A DNA stretch of 64,000 nucleotides from Granulicella sibirica (GTDB lineage Bacteria; Acidobacteriota; Terriglobia; Terriglobales; Acidobacteriaceae): contig NZ_RDSM01000001.1 of the NCBI RefSeq assembly GCF_004115155.1, positions 558,001-622,000 of the forward strand. Direction: 5' to 3'. The position numbers and the translations under genes were made by a program. Shown in pieces: positions 29,894 to 38,288 of this stretch. A model generated the notes under the pieces. It did not search any database and was not told the DNA's origin. It worked only from the letters and a program-made list of their open reading frames with translations. Positions within the stretch are counted from its first letter, which is position 1, and each line of letters opens with the position of its first letter.

Positions 29894-30706
29894 ATGCGTC
29901 TACTCCAACCCGACCAGCCCCTTCAGAATTTCCAGCCCATGTATTCGGAGAGCCCGTCGATCTGGCACAACATGGGCGATGCCCTGCACCAGTCGGTCCT
30001 GCGTGTGTTGTCGTTGCTGATCAGTATTCTGCCGGGCTTCCTCGCGCTTCTGCTCGCTGTCATTGTGTTGACGCTGATCGGGTTAGCGCTGAGCGTGATC
30101 GTGAAGCGGATACTGACCTCCGTCCGATTCGACGACCGGCTGGCGTCGAACCAATCATCGGGGATTGCGGATTGGTCTCCCTCGCACTCGCCTACCCTCC
30201 TGGCCTCGCGAACCGTACTCTGGGGGTGCGTGCTGCTTGGGCTGGTGATCGGGATCTCGGCTTTCAGCGCCTCGTACTCATCGGACTCGCAGACGCCCTA
30301 TGTATTTCTGCCTTACCTGACTCGTTCGGTCGGGGCGATTCTTCTGCTGGTCGTCGGGAACCTCATTGCGCGGTTCCTGGCGCGGTCCGTGCTCATTGGA
30401 GCCGTAAACCAGAAGCTTCAGTACGCGCGCTTCCTCTCGGGCGGTGTGAAGTGGCTTGTTCTCGTGCTTACCGGCGCGATGGTTCTTGATCATCTCCAAA
30501 TCGGCGGAACGATCGTCGAACTGGCGTTCGGCATCCTGTTTGGCGGCATCGTGTTGACGCTGTCGCTCGCGATAGGGCTTGGGTCCAGGGACCTGGTATC
30601 GCGGTCGATCGAGAAGAGCATCGACCGGTCTGACCTGCTAACGCAGCGGGATCCGATGGAACCTCTGTCCGGGGTAGAGACCGGCGAGACACTGCGGCAT
30701 TTCTGA
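29894..30706 (+). CDS. multi-pass membrane protein with conserved TM-helix (mechanosensitive-channel-like) repeats
   Basis: A 270-aa integral membrane protein with a strong ribosome site (aagaggag) before the ATG. There are about five hydrophobic helices. The first, LRVLSLLISILPGFLALLLAVIVLTLIG (about residues 36-63), and the later LAFGILFGGIVLTLSLAIGLGSRDLV (about 210-235) match the amphipathic 'conserved TM helix' repeat found in MscS-like and related proteins of bacteria. It lacks the C-terminal MscS beta and vestibule domains. Placement after the trehalose genes would suit an osmotic-stress role. That role is inference; the membrane topology is seen in the sequence. Confidence 0.7.
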   Translation: MRLLQPDQPLQNFQPMYSESPSIWHNMGDALHQSVLRVLSLLISILPGFLALLLAVIVLTLIGLALSVIVKRILTSVRFDDRLASNQSSGIADWSPSHSPTLLASRTVLWGCVLLGLVIGISAFSASYSSDSQTPYVFLPYLTRSVGAILLLVVGNLIARFLARSVLIGAVNQKLQYARFLSGGVKWLVLVLTGAMVLDHLQIGGTIVELAFGILFGGIVLTLSLAIGLGSRDLVSRSIEKSIDRSDLLTQRDPMEPLSGVETGETLRHF

Positions 30707-30745
30707 CCGCGGGCGTTACGATAGGTGGACCGTGGCGCCCTGCCT

Positions 30746-32257
30746 ATGACGCTGTCCGAACGACGACTTGCGCTGGTTCCCGTTGCCTTTTATTTGGTCC
30801 TCGTAGTGGTGCTCGTGGCGGGGGTGCTGGCCACAACTCACGGGCACTTCGTCTATGCACTGGATGATCCCTATATTCATCTGGCGATGGCGGAGAACCT
30901 CGCGCACGGGCATTATGGGATCAATGCGGGCGAGTTTTCGTCGCCGTCTTCGAGCATCGTCTGGCCCTTTCTTCTAGTTCCCTTCGCCGAAACTCCCGTC
31001 CATGTGTTCGTTCCGCTGGCATTGAATCTCTTGTTCGGCTGCGTTGCTGCACTTTTGCTTGGGCGTGTCGTTTCTGGATGGCGGATGGCGTGGTGGCAGA
31101 GGGCGATCACAGGGGCGGCGCTCGTGCTGGCTGCGGATCTTCCGAGCCTGACCATCATTGGGATGGAACATACGCTACAGGTCATGCTGGCGATCGCCTG
31201 CGCATCGGGTCTGCTGGAGGTTCTGGATGGAGGGGAGCTTCCGGGTTGGAGCCTCGCGGCCGCGGTGGTGGCGCCGATAGTTCGGTATGAGGATGTGGCA
31301 CTGACGCTCGCCGTGTGTGTTGGGCTTGTGGGGATGAAAAGGTGGAAGGCGTCGTTTGCTGTGGGCGGACTCGCGATGGCCCCACTGATAGCCTTTTCCG
31401 TTTTCCTAAAACAGCTTGGACTTCCTGCTCTGCCGCTTTCGGTTCTGGTCAAGGGAGATGTGTCGGAGGTCTCGGACCTTGGGGTTCGAATACGGATAGC
31501 CTTCGAAACGTGCGTTCTGCAGGCGGTGAAGGACCCGGAGCGATATCCGGTGCTCGTGCTCTTTCTGGTGCTGACCTACATGACGATCCGCTCGCGCGCG
31601 CGGGCGCAGCGGTTTGTGCTCGGCGGGTCGGCGATGCTGGCGGCACTGCAACTTCTGATCGGCAGATTCGGATGGCTCTACCGCTATGAGGTGTACGCGG
31701 TAATCTTCCTGACACTGATCTGCATGCACATGCTTGCGCGGTGTGAGGGGTTCCGCTTCTGGCATGTGTCGCTTGTGGTGGGTGCGGCGACGTTCAGCAT
31801 GATCGGGACGGCGAGGACGGTCGGTGCTTCGAGCGGGATCTATCGGCAGCAGTACCAGATGCACCGGTTTGTCACCGGCTTCTATCGTGGAGACTATGCG
31901 GTCAACGATCTTGGGCTGGTGAGCTTCGAGCGGCGGCCGGGCTCATACGTGCTGGATATCTACGGGCTCGCCTCTCTCCAGGCGGCACAGCAAGACGATA
32001 AGACGACCGCGTGGTTAGACCGATTCGTGAAGCGGCGCGGGGTGGCACTTGTGATGATGTATCCGGAGTGGTTCGATGATGTACCCGACTCGTGGACGGA
32101 GCTCGGAAGAATGTGCGAAGCCGATCCTCCCGTGTCGATCGGCGAAGGATGCGTGAGCTTCTACAGCAGCACGACCGACGGGACACCGGTGCTGCGCGAA
32201 GAGGTGAGGGCTTTCGCGAAGACACTTCCTGCCGGAGTGACACTTACGCAGAAATAG
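30746..32257 (+). CDS. polytopic membrane protein, GT-C glycosyltransferase-like
   Basis: About 503 aa with about ten hydrophobic segments. The first extracytoplasmic loop has YALDDPYIHLAMAENLAHGHYGIN, the DD-containing loop-1 motif seen in dolichol/undecaprenyl-phosphate-sugar-dependent GT-C enzymes (GT39/GT83-like). The rest alternates helices with short loops and ends in a soluble tail. The chosen ATG gives MTLSERRLALVPVAFYLV; a GTG 21 bases earlier is possible. It starts 40 bp after the preceding membrane protein and may share its transcript. The donor and acceptor are unknown. Similar proteins are often annotated only as hypothetical in acidobacteria. Confidence 0.6.
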   Translation: MTLSERRLALVPVAFYLVLVVVLVAGVLATTHGHFVYALDDPYIHLAMAENLAHGHYGINAGEFSSPSSSIVWPFLLVPFAETPVHVFVPLALNLLFGCVAALLLGRVVSGWRMAWWQRAITGAALVLAADLPSLTIIGMEHTLQVMLAIACASGLLEVLDGGELPGWSLAAAVVAPIVRYEDVALTLAVCVGLVGMKRWKASFAVGGLAMAPLIAFSVFLKQLGLPALPLSVLVKGDVSEVSDLGVRIRIAFETCVLQAVKDPERYPVLVLFLVLTYMTIRSRARAQRFVLGGSAMLAALQLLIGRFGWLYRYEVYAVIFLTLICMHMLARCEGFRFWHVSLVVGAATFSMIGTARTVGASSGIYRQQYQMHRFVTGFYRGDYAVNDLGLVSFERRPGSYVLDIYGLASLQAAQQDDKTTAWLDRFVKRRGVALVMMYPEWFDDVPDSWTELGRMCEADPPVSIGEGCVSFYSSTTDGTPVLREEVRAFAKTLPAGVTLTQK

Positions 32258-32688
32258 TGCCCCCTCCCCTTCGCGCGGCTGGTCTCCCAGGTCAGTAGCA
32301 ATCGCAGTTGTCCGAACCTCCCTTTCTGAAAATCACACTTAAGTTTGCCCTGTGAGCCAAAGTGGGATGGTCTGGAGCGTGGGATGAGGCGATGCTGGGC
32401 ATGCACTCGAAAGAGAGTTTGGAATCATTTGTTGTTCGTACGCGACGCATTTCGGGTTCTGTCCGTGAGAACGGCTCGAGTCGGCGACGACTCGACCGAT
32501 AAACCATGCAAGAGCAAGAAAGCGTTTCGCAGGTTAGTGACGAAGTGCGGATTGAACCGCTCTTGATAAGAATGTGCCGGACGTGATGTGTACCGCGTCA
32601 TGGAGCAGGTGAATTCCTTTGCAGCCTTGTCCCTCGGTAAGACGTTGGGCGTGGCTTGTAGTGCTTGAGCAAGAGGTGCGTCGATCGC
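32258..32688. other. intergenic region before the GGDEF gene
   Basis: About 430 bp with no credible coding sequence, lower in GC than its surroundings. It should contain the promoter of the diguanylate cyclase gene, but I could not pick out a convincing -35/-10 pair, repeat or hairpin. Confidence 0.5.
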
Positions 32689-34410
32689 ATGTGGATCAGG
32701 AAGCTTTCTCTTCGGAACTCCCCCGTAGCGCTGATCGTCGCGGCCGCGATTGGATCCATGCTGTTCACGCTTGGCGCGGGCGTGTTTCTCTATCGCAGCA
32801 GCAATAGTTTAATCGCCGCCGCCTCCATGGTCGAGCACACGCAGGATGTGCTGAGTTCGCTGCAGAGTGCCTCGTCGATGGCGGAGCGCGTAGGCACGGC
32901 CTCGCGACTGTATGTGCTCACGAAAGATGAAGAGCAGTTGAACACGGCGCGCGGAAGCCTGGCCTTTTTGCAAACCACCACGGTGCATATCAGGAGCCTG
33001 GTCTCCGATAACCCGAATCAGACCCCGAATGTGGAGCGCCTGGAAGGGTGCGAGGTGAACCTGACCCGTGCGCTGGAGAGACTCCAATCGAACAAGGAGC
33101 TACCGGCGAATCAGCTTCTGGAGTGCCGCAAGACGCTTGGGCTGATGACGGAGTTGGAGCGCCGGCTCCTCAAGATGCGGACCGAACTCTCCGCAAAGAC
33201 CTCATTTGTCTCGATTGCCGGGGAGCTTGCCTTTGTAGGTTTGTCGTTGGCGGCGCTTGCAATTCTGTTTGGGCTTCTGCTGCGGGATGCGCTTAGGCGC
33301 AAGGAAATCGCGCGGGAGGCTGCGCTGGTCAACCAGGAGTTGGCGAAGAGCGTGACGACACTGAAGGACCGAGCGAGTGAGTCTCGACTTCTGACGAGCG
33401 CGCGCGATGAGTTGCAGCTTTGCGTGAATCTGGCGCAGGTGTACCGGGCGGCAGCGACGAGCCTGGCCCAGTTACTTCCAGGGTCCTCCGGTTCTCTGTG
33501 CATGATCAATCACTCGAGACACATTGTAGAAACAGTATCGGAATGGAATGAAGGAGGTACACGATGCGAGGTGCCGGAGATATTTTCCACGGAGGCTTGC
33601 TGTGGGCTGAGGTCCGGGAGGCTGAGATGGAGGAGGACGAAGGTCTCGGAGATACATTGCGACCACTTCCTGCATGGGGCTCCCGCGTGCTACTTGTGCA
33701 TACCGATGGTGGCGCACGGCGAGACGATCGGGATACTGCATATCGAGTGCGGGACTGAGGACGCTGAGTTGCTGGTTGAGCAGAGGATCGACGGGGTAAG
33801 GCAGCTCGTTGAGCTGACGGGCATGGCGGTGGCGTCGCTGCAACTGCGGAATAAGCTCGAAAACCAGTCGGTTCGCGATGGTCTCACCGGGCTCTTCAAT
33901 CGGCACTTCATGCAGATTGCGCTGGAGCGGGAGCTTGCGCTGGCACGTCGACGGCAGAATACGCTCGCAGTGCTGATGGTCGATGTCGACCACTTCAAGA
34001 AGTTCAATGACCTGTTTGGCCATGGAGCGGGTGACTCGGTGTTGAAGCAGGTCTCCGAGGTCTTTCGAGCCAGCGTACGGACCGAAGATATTGTCTGCCG
34101 GTATGGCGGCGAGGAGTTTGCCATCATCCTTCCAGACAGCAGCCCGCTTGGGTCGTACGAGCGCGCTGAGGTGATCCGGCAGAAGATCGCGGAGATGCGG
34201 AAGGCGTCGGACACGGCTTACGGTCAGGTGACTGTTTCGATCGGCGTGGCAGTGTTTCCGCAAGACGGACGGACTGCCGAGACACTCCTGAGAATGTCAG
34301 ACGAGGCACTCTACCGCGCGAAGCGTGCAGGGCGGAACCAGGTGGTGCTGGCCGAGCCGTTCGCGATGGAAGCGATGCAGCTCGAGGAGATCAGCCAGGG
34401 CTCAGCCTAG
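32689..34410 (+). CDS. membrane-bound GAF-GGDEF diguanylate cyclase
   Basis: About 573 aa. Two transmembrane helices (about residues 10-33 and 182-205) flank a helical extracytoplasmic sensor of the four-helix-bundle/CHASE3 type. A coiled segment leads to a GAF domain (about 235-395) with the Cys-rich stretch ACCGLRSGR...HCDHFLHGAPACYLCIPM. The C-terminal GGDEF domain (about 405-560) has DGLTGLFNRHFM, DVDHFKKFNDLFGH and the active-site loop GGEEF. RTED lies five residues before GGEEF, a complete RxxD inhibitory site, so the enzyme should make c-di-GMP and be product-inhibited. Start: ATG with aagaggtg upstream; a TTG eight codons earlier is possible. Its stop overlaps the convergent cysH stop by four bases. 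Confidence 0.93.
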   Translation: MWIRKLSLRNSPVALIVAAAIGSMLFTLGAGVFLYRSSNSLIAAASMVEHTQDVLSSLQSASSMAERVGTASRLYVLTKDEEQLNTARGSLAFLQTTTVHIRSLVSDNPNQTPNVERLEGCEVNLTRALERLQSNKELPANQLLECRKTLGLMTELERRLLKMRTELSAKTSFVSIAGELAFVGLSLAALAILFGLLLRDALRRKEIAREAALVNQELAKSVTTLKDRASESRLLTSARDELQLCVNLAQVYRAAATSLAQLLPGSSGSLCMINHSRHIVETVSEWNEGGTRCEVPEIFSTEACCGLRSGRLRWRRTKVSEIHCDHFLHGAPACYLCIPMVAHGETIGILHIECGTEDAELLVEQRIDGVRQLVELTGMAVASLQLRNKLENQSVRDGLTGLFNRHFMQIALERELALARRRQNTLAVLMVDVDHFKKFNDLFGHGAGDSVLKQVSEVFRASVRTEDIVCRYGGEEFAIILPDSSPLGSYERAEVIRQKIAEMRKASDTAYGQVTVSIGVAVFPQDGRTAETLLRMSDEALYRAKRAGRNQVVLAEPFAMEAMQLEEISQGSA

Positions 34411-35123
34411 CCTTCCTTCTGGGAAAAGGTGTGGATGCCGCACTCTAGCTTGTTGCCACCCCAGCGTCCGCTGCGTGGGTCGGCTCCGGCGGCGGGGATG
34501 GCGGTGCAGGGCTCGCAGCCGATGCTGGTGTAGCCACGATCGTAAAGTTCGAGGCGGGGGATGTTATTGGCCTCGGCGTAGGCGAGGACGTCGGCCCATT
34601 TCCAGTCGGCGAGGATCGAGACCTTCTTCATCTTCTTGCCGGTGGGGGTGGTGTGGTCTTCGACCTTCTTGAGGTTGGCGCGAGTGGGGCTCTGCTCGCG
34701 GCGGAGGCCGGTGAACCACCAGTCGAAGGGCTCGAGCGAGCGCATGAGCGGCTCAACCTTGCGCATGTTGCAGCAACTGGTCGGCTGGACGATGTGAAGC
34801 TTGCCGTACTGGCCTTCGTGCTCTTCGAGGGAGAGAAGAGGCATGGCGTTGATGAGATTCAGGTTCCACTCGCGGGCCATGCGATCGCGGTAAGCGATGA
34901 GTTCCGGGAAGTGGTAGCCGGTTTCGAGGAAGATGACGGGGACGTTCGGTACTTGCTTGCGGAGGAGGTCGAGGACCACCATGTCTTCGGTCTGGAAGCT
35001 GCTGGTGAAGCAGACTGGGGCTCCATCGGCGTCATTGAGTATCTGCTCGACGACCTGCTCGGCGGTGAGGGCCTCAAAGTCGATAGGGGCGAGCCACTCG
35101 GCTACGGATTCGACGAGACTCAT
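34407..35123 (-). CDS. cysH: assimilatory adenylylsulfate (APS) reductase, CysH family
   Basis: A 238-aa thioredoxin-dependent sulfonucleotide reductase producing sulfite. The substrate-binding SSFQTEDMV and ETGYHFPEL blocks are present. PTSCCNMRKVEPL (CC pair) and CEPC (about residue 205) supply the four cysteines for a 4Fe-4S cluster, which marks the APS-reducing subclass rather than the PAPS-reducing one. The catalytic C-terminal cysteine is in LECGIHTF. The ATG has aaggag upstream and lies 21 bp after cysN, so it is third in the cysD-cysN-cysH operon. This fits a pathway that skips PAPS and needs no APS kinase. Confidence 0.95.
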   Translation of the reverse strand: MSLVESVAEWLAPIDFEALTAEQVVEQILNDADGAPVCFTSSFQTEDMVVLDLLRKQVPNVPVIFLETGYHFPELIAYRDRMAREWNLNLINAMPLLSLEEHEGQYGKLHIVQPTSCCNMRKVEPLMRSLEPFDWWFTGLRREQSPTRANLKKVEDHTTPTGKKMKKVSILADWKWADVLAYAEANNIPRLELYDRGYTSIGCEPCTAIPAAGADPRSGRWGGNKLECGIHTFSQKEG

Positions 35124-35144
35124 GGTTTTCTCCTTCTCTATGAC

Positions 35145-36824
35145 TCAGTTACTTGATTCGGTGGCGGAGGTGGCGGATTCATCGAGGCGCATGGCGTCGG
35201 TGCCGGCAATGGCGAGGGCGGCGGCTTCGATCTCGGGATCCAGAAGGCGGGCGGTGATTGCGATGACTCCGGCTAACTGCAGGGCGCGGACGACGGCCGG
35301 GATGGCGGAGTCCGGGATATCTGGATCGTCGATGAGGACGGCGTGCTCGCCTCCAGCAATGAAGGTGGCGAGGAGCCGTTCGGCATCAAGTGGCCGCCCG
35401 GGCAGGAGGCAGAGTGTCGGACGTGCGGTGATGGCGCTTGTGGCGACAACGGTGTCTGCTTCGACGACATCGAGGATCATGGCAGCGCCGACCGTGGCGT
35501 TGGTGACGGCGTCGATCAGGATAAGGGAGCCGGTCCATCGGCAGTCAGCGTAGGAATCGAAGAAGAGAGGAAGGCTGGTTTCGAATTCGACCTCCGCGAC
35601 CTCGTTCATCGCGAGGCTCTCGGAGGGGACGTGGTCGAGAGTGCCGACGTCGACCTTGAAACGAAGGTCTTTGACAGTGGCTCTAACGGTGCGCGTCGTG
35701 TGCTTGGCGATGTAGGTGCGGCCCGGTACGAGTGGGTCTTCATGCATCCACACAACCATGGCGCGGAAGCGATTGCCGATGTGCGGAAGGGCTGATTCGG
35801 AGCCTGCCTGGACGAGCATCTCGCCTCGGCTGAGGTCGATCTCGTCTTCGAGTTCGACGGTAACACTCTGTGGATAGGAGGCTGCAGTCAGGTCGCCGTC
35901 GTAGGTGACGATGCGCTTGACGACGGATTCGCGGCGCGACGGAAGAGCCATGACACGCTCCCCCGCCCGAAGGACTCCACGGGCGACCTGTCCAGAGAAC
36001 CCGCGAAAGTTCAGGTCAGGACGCAGGACTAACTGGACCGGAAAACGCAACGGAGCCGCATCTTCTTCCGCTTGGCTTGTCGTCGTGCCGAGTGGGACGT
36101 CTTCGAGGTACTGCAGCAGCGTCGGCCCTTTGTACCAGGGCATATTCGTGCTCGGGGCGACCACGTTGTCCCCTTCGAGAGCGCTCACTGGGATCATCGC
36201 CACCGAGGTCAAGCGGAGGCGCTCGGCTAGAGCGAGAAACTCGGCCTGGATCGCCTTGAAGGTCTCTTCCGAGTAGTCGACGATGTCCATCTTGTTGACG
36301 GCAGCTACAACGTGGGGAATACCGAGAAGACTTGCGATGGTTGTATGGCGGCGGGACTGCGGCAGCAACGTGCCAAGGCGGAGGAAGGCACGAGCGTCGA
36401 TGAGCACAATGGCGACGTCAGCGGTCGAGGCTCCGGTGGCCATGTTGCGGGTGTACTGCTCATGCCCGGGGGTATCGGCAATGATGAACTTACGCTTGGC
36501 GGTCGAGAAGTAGCGGTAGGCGACATCGATCGTGATTCCCTGCTCGCGCTCGGCCTTGAGGCCATCGGTAAGGAGGGAGAAGTCGACGTGGCCGTTCGAG
36601 GCGCGGTTGACGCGGCTGCTCGCAACGGCGGCAAGCTGATCTTCGTAGACGCTCTTGGTGTCGTGGAGAAGACGGCCGATGAGGGTCGACTTACCGTCGT
36701 CGACGCTGCCAGCGGTGGTGAAACGGAGCATCTGCTGCCCGAGGTGAGCGGCGAGGAACTGCTCAAAGTGATCGTCGGATCGAAGCGCAGTTTCGGGTTG
36801 AGGTGTGACGACGTGCGTTGCCAT
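35145..36824 (-). CDS. cysN: sulfate adenylyltransferase large (GTPase) subunit with degenerate APS-kinase-like tail
   Basis: A 559-aa translation-factor-like GTPase that with CysD activates sulfate to APS. G1 is GSVDDGKSTLIGRLLHD (about residues 39-55), the switch/G3 is ADTPGHEQYTRNM and G4 is NKMDIVDYS. Elongation-factor-type domains 2 and 3 run to about residue 440. The remaining 115 residues (PTLCLLPGRPLDAERLLATF ... HAVLIDDPDIPDSAIPAVVRALQLAGVIAITARLLDP) follow the order of an APS kinase as in CysNC fusions. However, the P-loop GxSGxGKS is missing and the domain is about half length. The ATG directly abuts the cysD stop, so translation is tightly coupled. Confidence 0.95.
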   Translation of the reverse strand: MATHVVTPQPETALRSDDHFEQFLAAHLGQQMLRFTTAGSVDDGKSTLIGRLLHDTKSVYEDQLAAVASSRVNRASNGHVDFSLLTDGLKAEREQGITIDVAYRYFSTAKRKFIIADTPGHEQYTRNMATGASTADVAIVLIDARAFLRLGTLLPQSRRHTTIASLLGIPHVVAAVNKMDIVDYSEETFKAIQAEFLALAERLRLTSVAMIPVSALEGDNVVAPSTNMPWYKGPTLLQYLEDVPLGTTTSQAEEDAAPLRFPVQLVLRPDLNFRGFSGQVARGVLRAGERVMALPSRRESVVKRIVTYDGDLTAASYPQSVTVELEDEIDLSRGEMLVQAGSESALPHIGNRFRAMVVWMHEDPLVPGRTYIAKHTTRTVRATVKDLRFKVDVGTLDHVPSESLAMNEVAEVEFETSLPLFFDSYADCRWTGSLILIDAVTNATVGAAMILDVVEADTVVATSAITARPTLCLLPGRPLDAERLLATFIAGGEHAVLIDDPDIPDSAIPAVVRALQLAGVIAITARLLDPEIEAAALAIAGTDAMRLDESATSATESSN

Positions 36825-37787
36825 TTAGAAATACCCTTCGCGCTTCTTGACTTCCATGCTGCCTTCTTCGTCGTGGTCGATGGCGCGGTTCTCGCGTTCA
36901 CTGCGGCGGAAGGTCATGAGCTCTTCGATGATCTTGGGCAGGGTGTCGGCTTGGCTGCGCATGGCTCCCGTACAAGGCAAGCAGCCAAGGGAACGCATGC
37001 GGACCTTCTCCGTGAAGATCTTCTCGCCGGGGAAGAGCTTCATGCCGTCGTGATAAAGGGTCATGGCTCCGCCGCGCATGATGATGGGGCGGTCCTGAGC
37101 AAAATACAACGGCACGATCGGGATCTTCTCGGCGTAGAGGTAGAGCCAGATGTCGAGCTCGGTCCAGTTGGAGAGCGGAAAGACGCGGATGCTTTCGCCC
37201 TTGCGCAGGCGGGCGTTGTAGAGGCTCCAGAGTTCGGGGCGCTGGTTCTTGGGGTCCCATTGGCCGGCAGAATCGCGGAAGCTGTAGACGCGTTCCTTCG
37301 CGCGGGATTTTTCTTCGTCGCGGCGAGCGCCACCGAAGGCTGCATCGTATCCGCCGGCTTCTAGGCCGTCCAGAAGCGCGCGGGTCTTCAGCAGGCCGCA
37401 GCAGTTCTGCGTTCCGAGCTCGTATGGATTCGCCCCGCCCGCGATAGCGGCTTCGTTGCGATGCACGACGAGGTCGGCGCCGATCTCCTTCGTGTACGCG
37501 TCGCGGAAGGCGATCATCTCCGGGAACTTGTAGCTGGTGTCAATGTGGAGCAGCGGAAAGGGGATCTTGCCGGGAAAGAACGCCTTCTGTGCGAGCCGGA
37601 GCATCACGCTCGAATCCTTGCCGATGGAGTAGAGCATGACAGGCCGAGCAAATTCAGCGACGGCCTCGCGCATGATCGCGATGGATTCCGCTTCAAGAGC
37701 CTGCAGATGGTTGAGGCGCTCGGGAGCCTGAAGTACAGGCGCGAGAGTCTCGGTTAGAGGTTCGAATTCGGCGGTCTGGTAGGTCAA
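36825..37787 (-). CDS. cysD: sulfate adenylyltransferase small subunit
   Basis: A 320-aa PP-loop (PAPS reductase-like) subunit that forms APS from ATP and sulfate. The nucleotide-binding segment is [22 protein letters not shown] (about residues 50-70). Family blocks [34 protein letters not shown] and [14 protein letters not shown] are intact, and GCLPCTGA sits near the end. The start is a TTG preceded by ggaggg, a strong ribosome site; no ATG or GTG fits better, and the N-terminal [12 protein letters not shown] block follows normally. The upstream 160 bases contain a short Cys-rich ORF (37882-37950) and an extended -10 box. First gene of the cysDNH operon. Confidence 0.96.
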   Translation of the reverse strand: MTYQTAEFEPLTETLAPVLQAPERLNHLQALEAESIAIMREAVAEFARPVMLYSIGKDSSVMLRLAQKAFFPGKIPFPLLHIDTSYKFPEMIAFRDAYTKEIGADLVVHRNEAAIAGGANPYELGTQNCCGLLKTRALLDGLEAGGYDAAFGGARRDEEKSRAKERVYSFRDSAGQWDPKNQRPELWSLYNARLRKGESIRVFPLSNWTELDIWLYLYAEKIPIVPLYFAQDRPIIMRGGAMTLYHDGMKLFPGEKIFTEKVRMRSLGCLPCTGAMRSQADTLPKIIEELMTFRRSERENRAIDHDEEGSMEVKKREGYF

Positions 37788-37881
37788 CGTGCCCTCCGTC
37801 TCATCGATGCGCCAGGATGACGCCGGCGGAAATAAGACTCTTGGATTGGATGTCAGGGGAGTGCGGCGGATGCAGCAGGCG

Positions 37882-37950
37882 CTAGGAGCGTCGACACGGC
37901 CGATGCTGAGGTTGCGTGCAACAACAACCGAGCTCAGCGCAGAAGGTCAT
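37882..37950 (-). CDS. candidate Cys-rich leader peptide of the cys operon
   Basis: A 22-codon ORF reads [14 protein letters not shown] and ends in P-C-R-R-S-stop. Five of its 22 codons are Cys, including three in a row. It ends 94 bases before the cysD TTG. The ATG lies seven bases downstream of a tatact -10 box, so the transcript would probably be leaderless. Cys-rich leaderless uORFs that sense cysteine by ribosome stalling are known upstream of sulfur genes in mycobacteria; this arrangement is the same in outline. Translation and regulation are inference. In the +1 frame the same RNA encodes [12 protein letters not shown], resembling actinobacterial sulfur leader peptides. Confidence 0.45.
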   Translation of the reverse strand: MTFCAELGCCCTQPQHRPCRRS

Positions 37951-37956
37951 GACTCA

Positions 37957-37962
37957 AGTATA
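37957..37962 (-). promoter_or_regulatory. -10 box of the cys operon promoter
   Basis: tatact on the minus strand, five of six matches to the sigma-70 -10 consensus, seven bases before the leader ORF ATG. The best -35 candidate (ttgccg, minus strand of 37983-37988) has a 20-bp spacer, longer than ideal, which fits a promoter that needs an activator. Confidence 0.45.
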
Positions 37963-38146
37963 GCAATTCGGCCTTCCTGTCCCGGCAAAGGACCGCAATG
38001 GCACTCCCCTGCCCCCGCGAAGGAAGCATTTTCTGCTAGACTCATGGAGACGGTGCGGTGAGTGAGCGGGCTGAAATGCCTGCCGATTCCCGAAGATTCC
38101 ACACGCACCATGCGCCGTCAAACTCCTGTGACAACATGAGTCGGTT

Positions 38147-38223
<77 letters not shown>

Positions 38224-38245
38224 TCTATGACAACAAAGACAATGA

Positions 38246-38268
38246 CCCGCACGTTTTCGACGTGCGGG
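38246..38268. terminator. hairpin downstream of tRNA-Pro
   Basis: Perfect 9-bp stem (cccgcacgt at 38246-38254, acgtgcggg at 38260-38268) with loop tttcg, between the tRNA and the end of the convergent chemoreceptor gene. No long T-run follows; it may end transcripts from both sides. Confidence 0.6.
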
Positions 38269-38288
38269 AGAACTGTTTGTCGGGTGAG

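Noticed and set aside
37789..38061. Plus-strand ORF in the cys promoter region
   Set aside because: No ribosome site or recognisable domain; the region is explained by the cys promoter and leader on the other strand.
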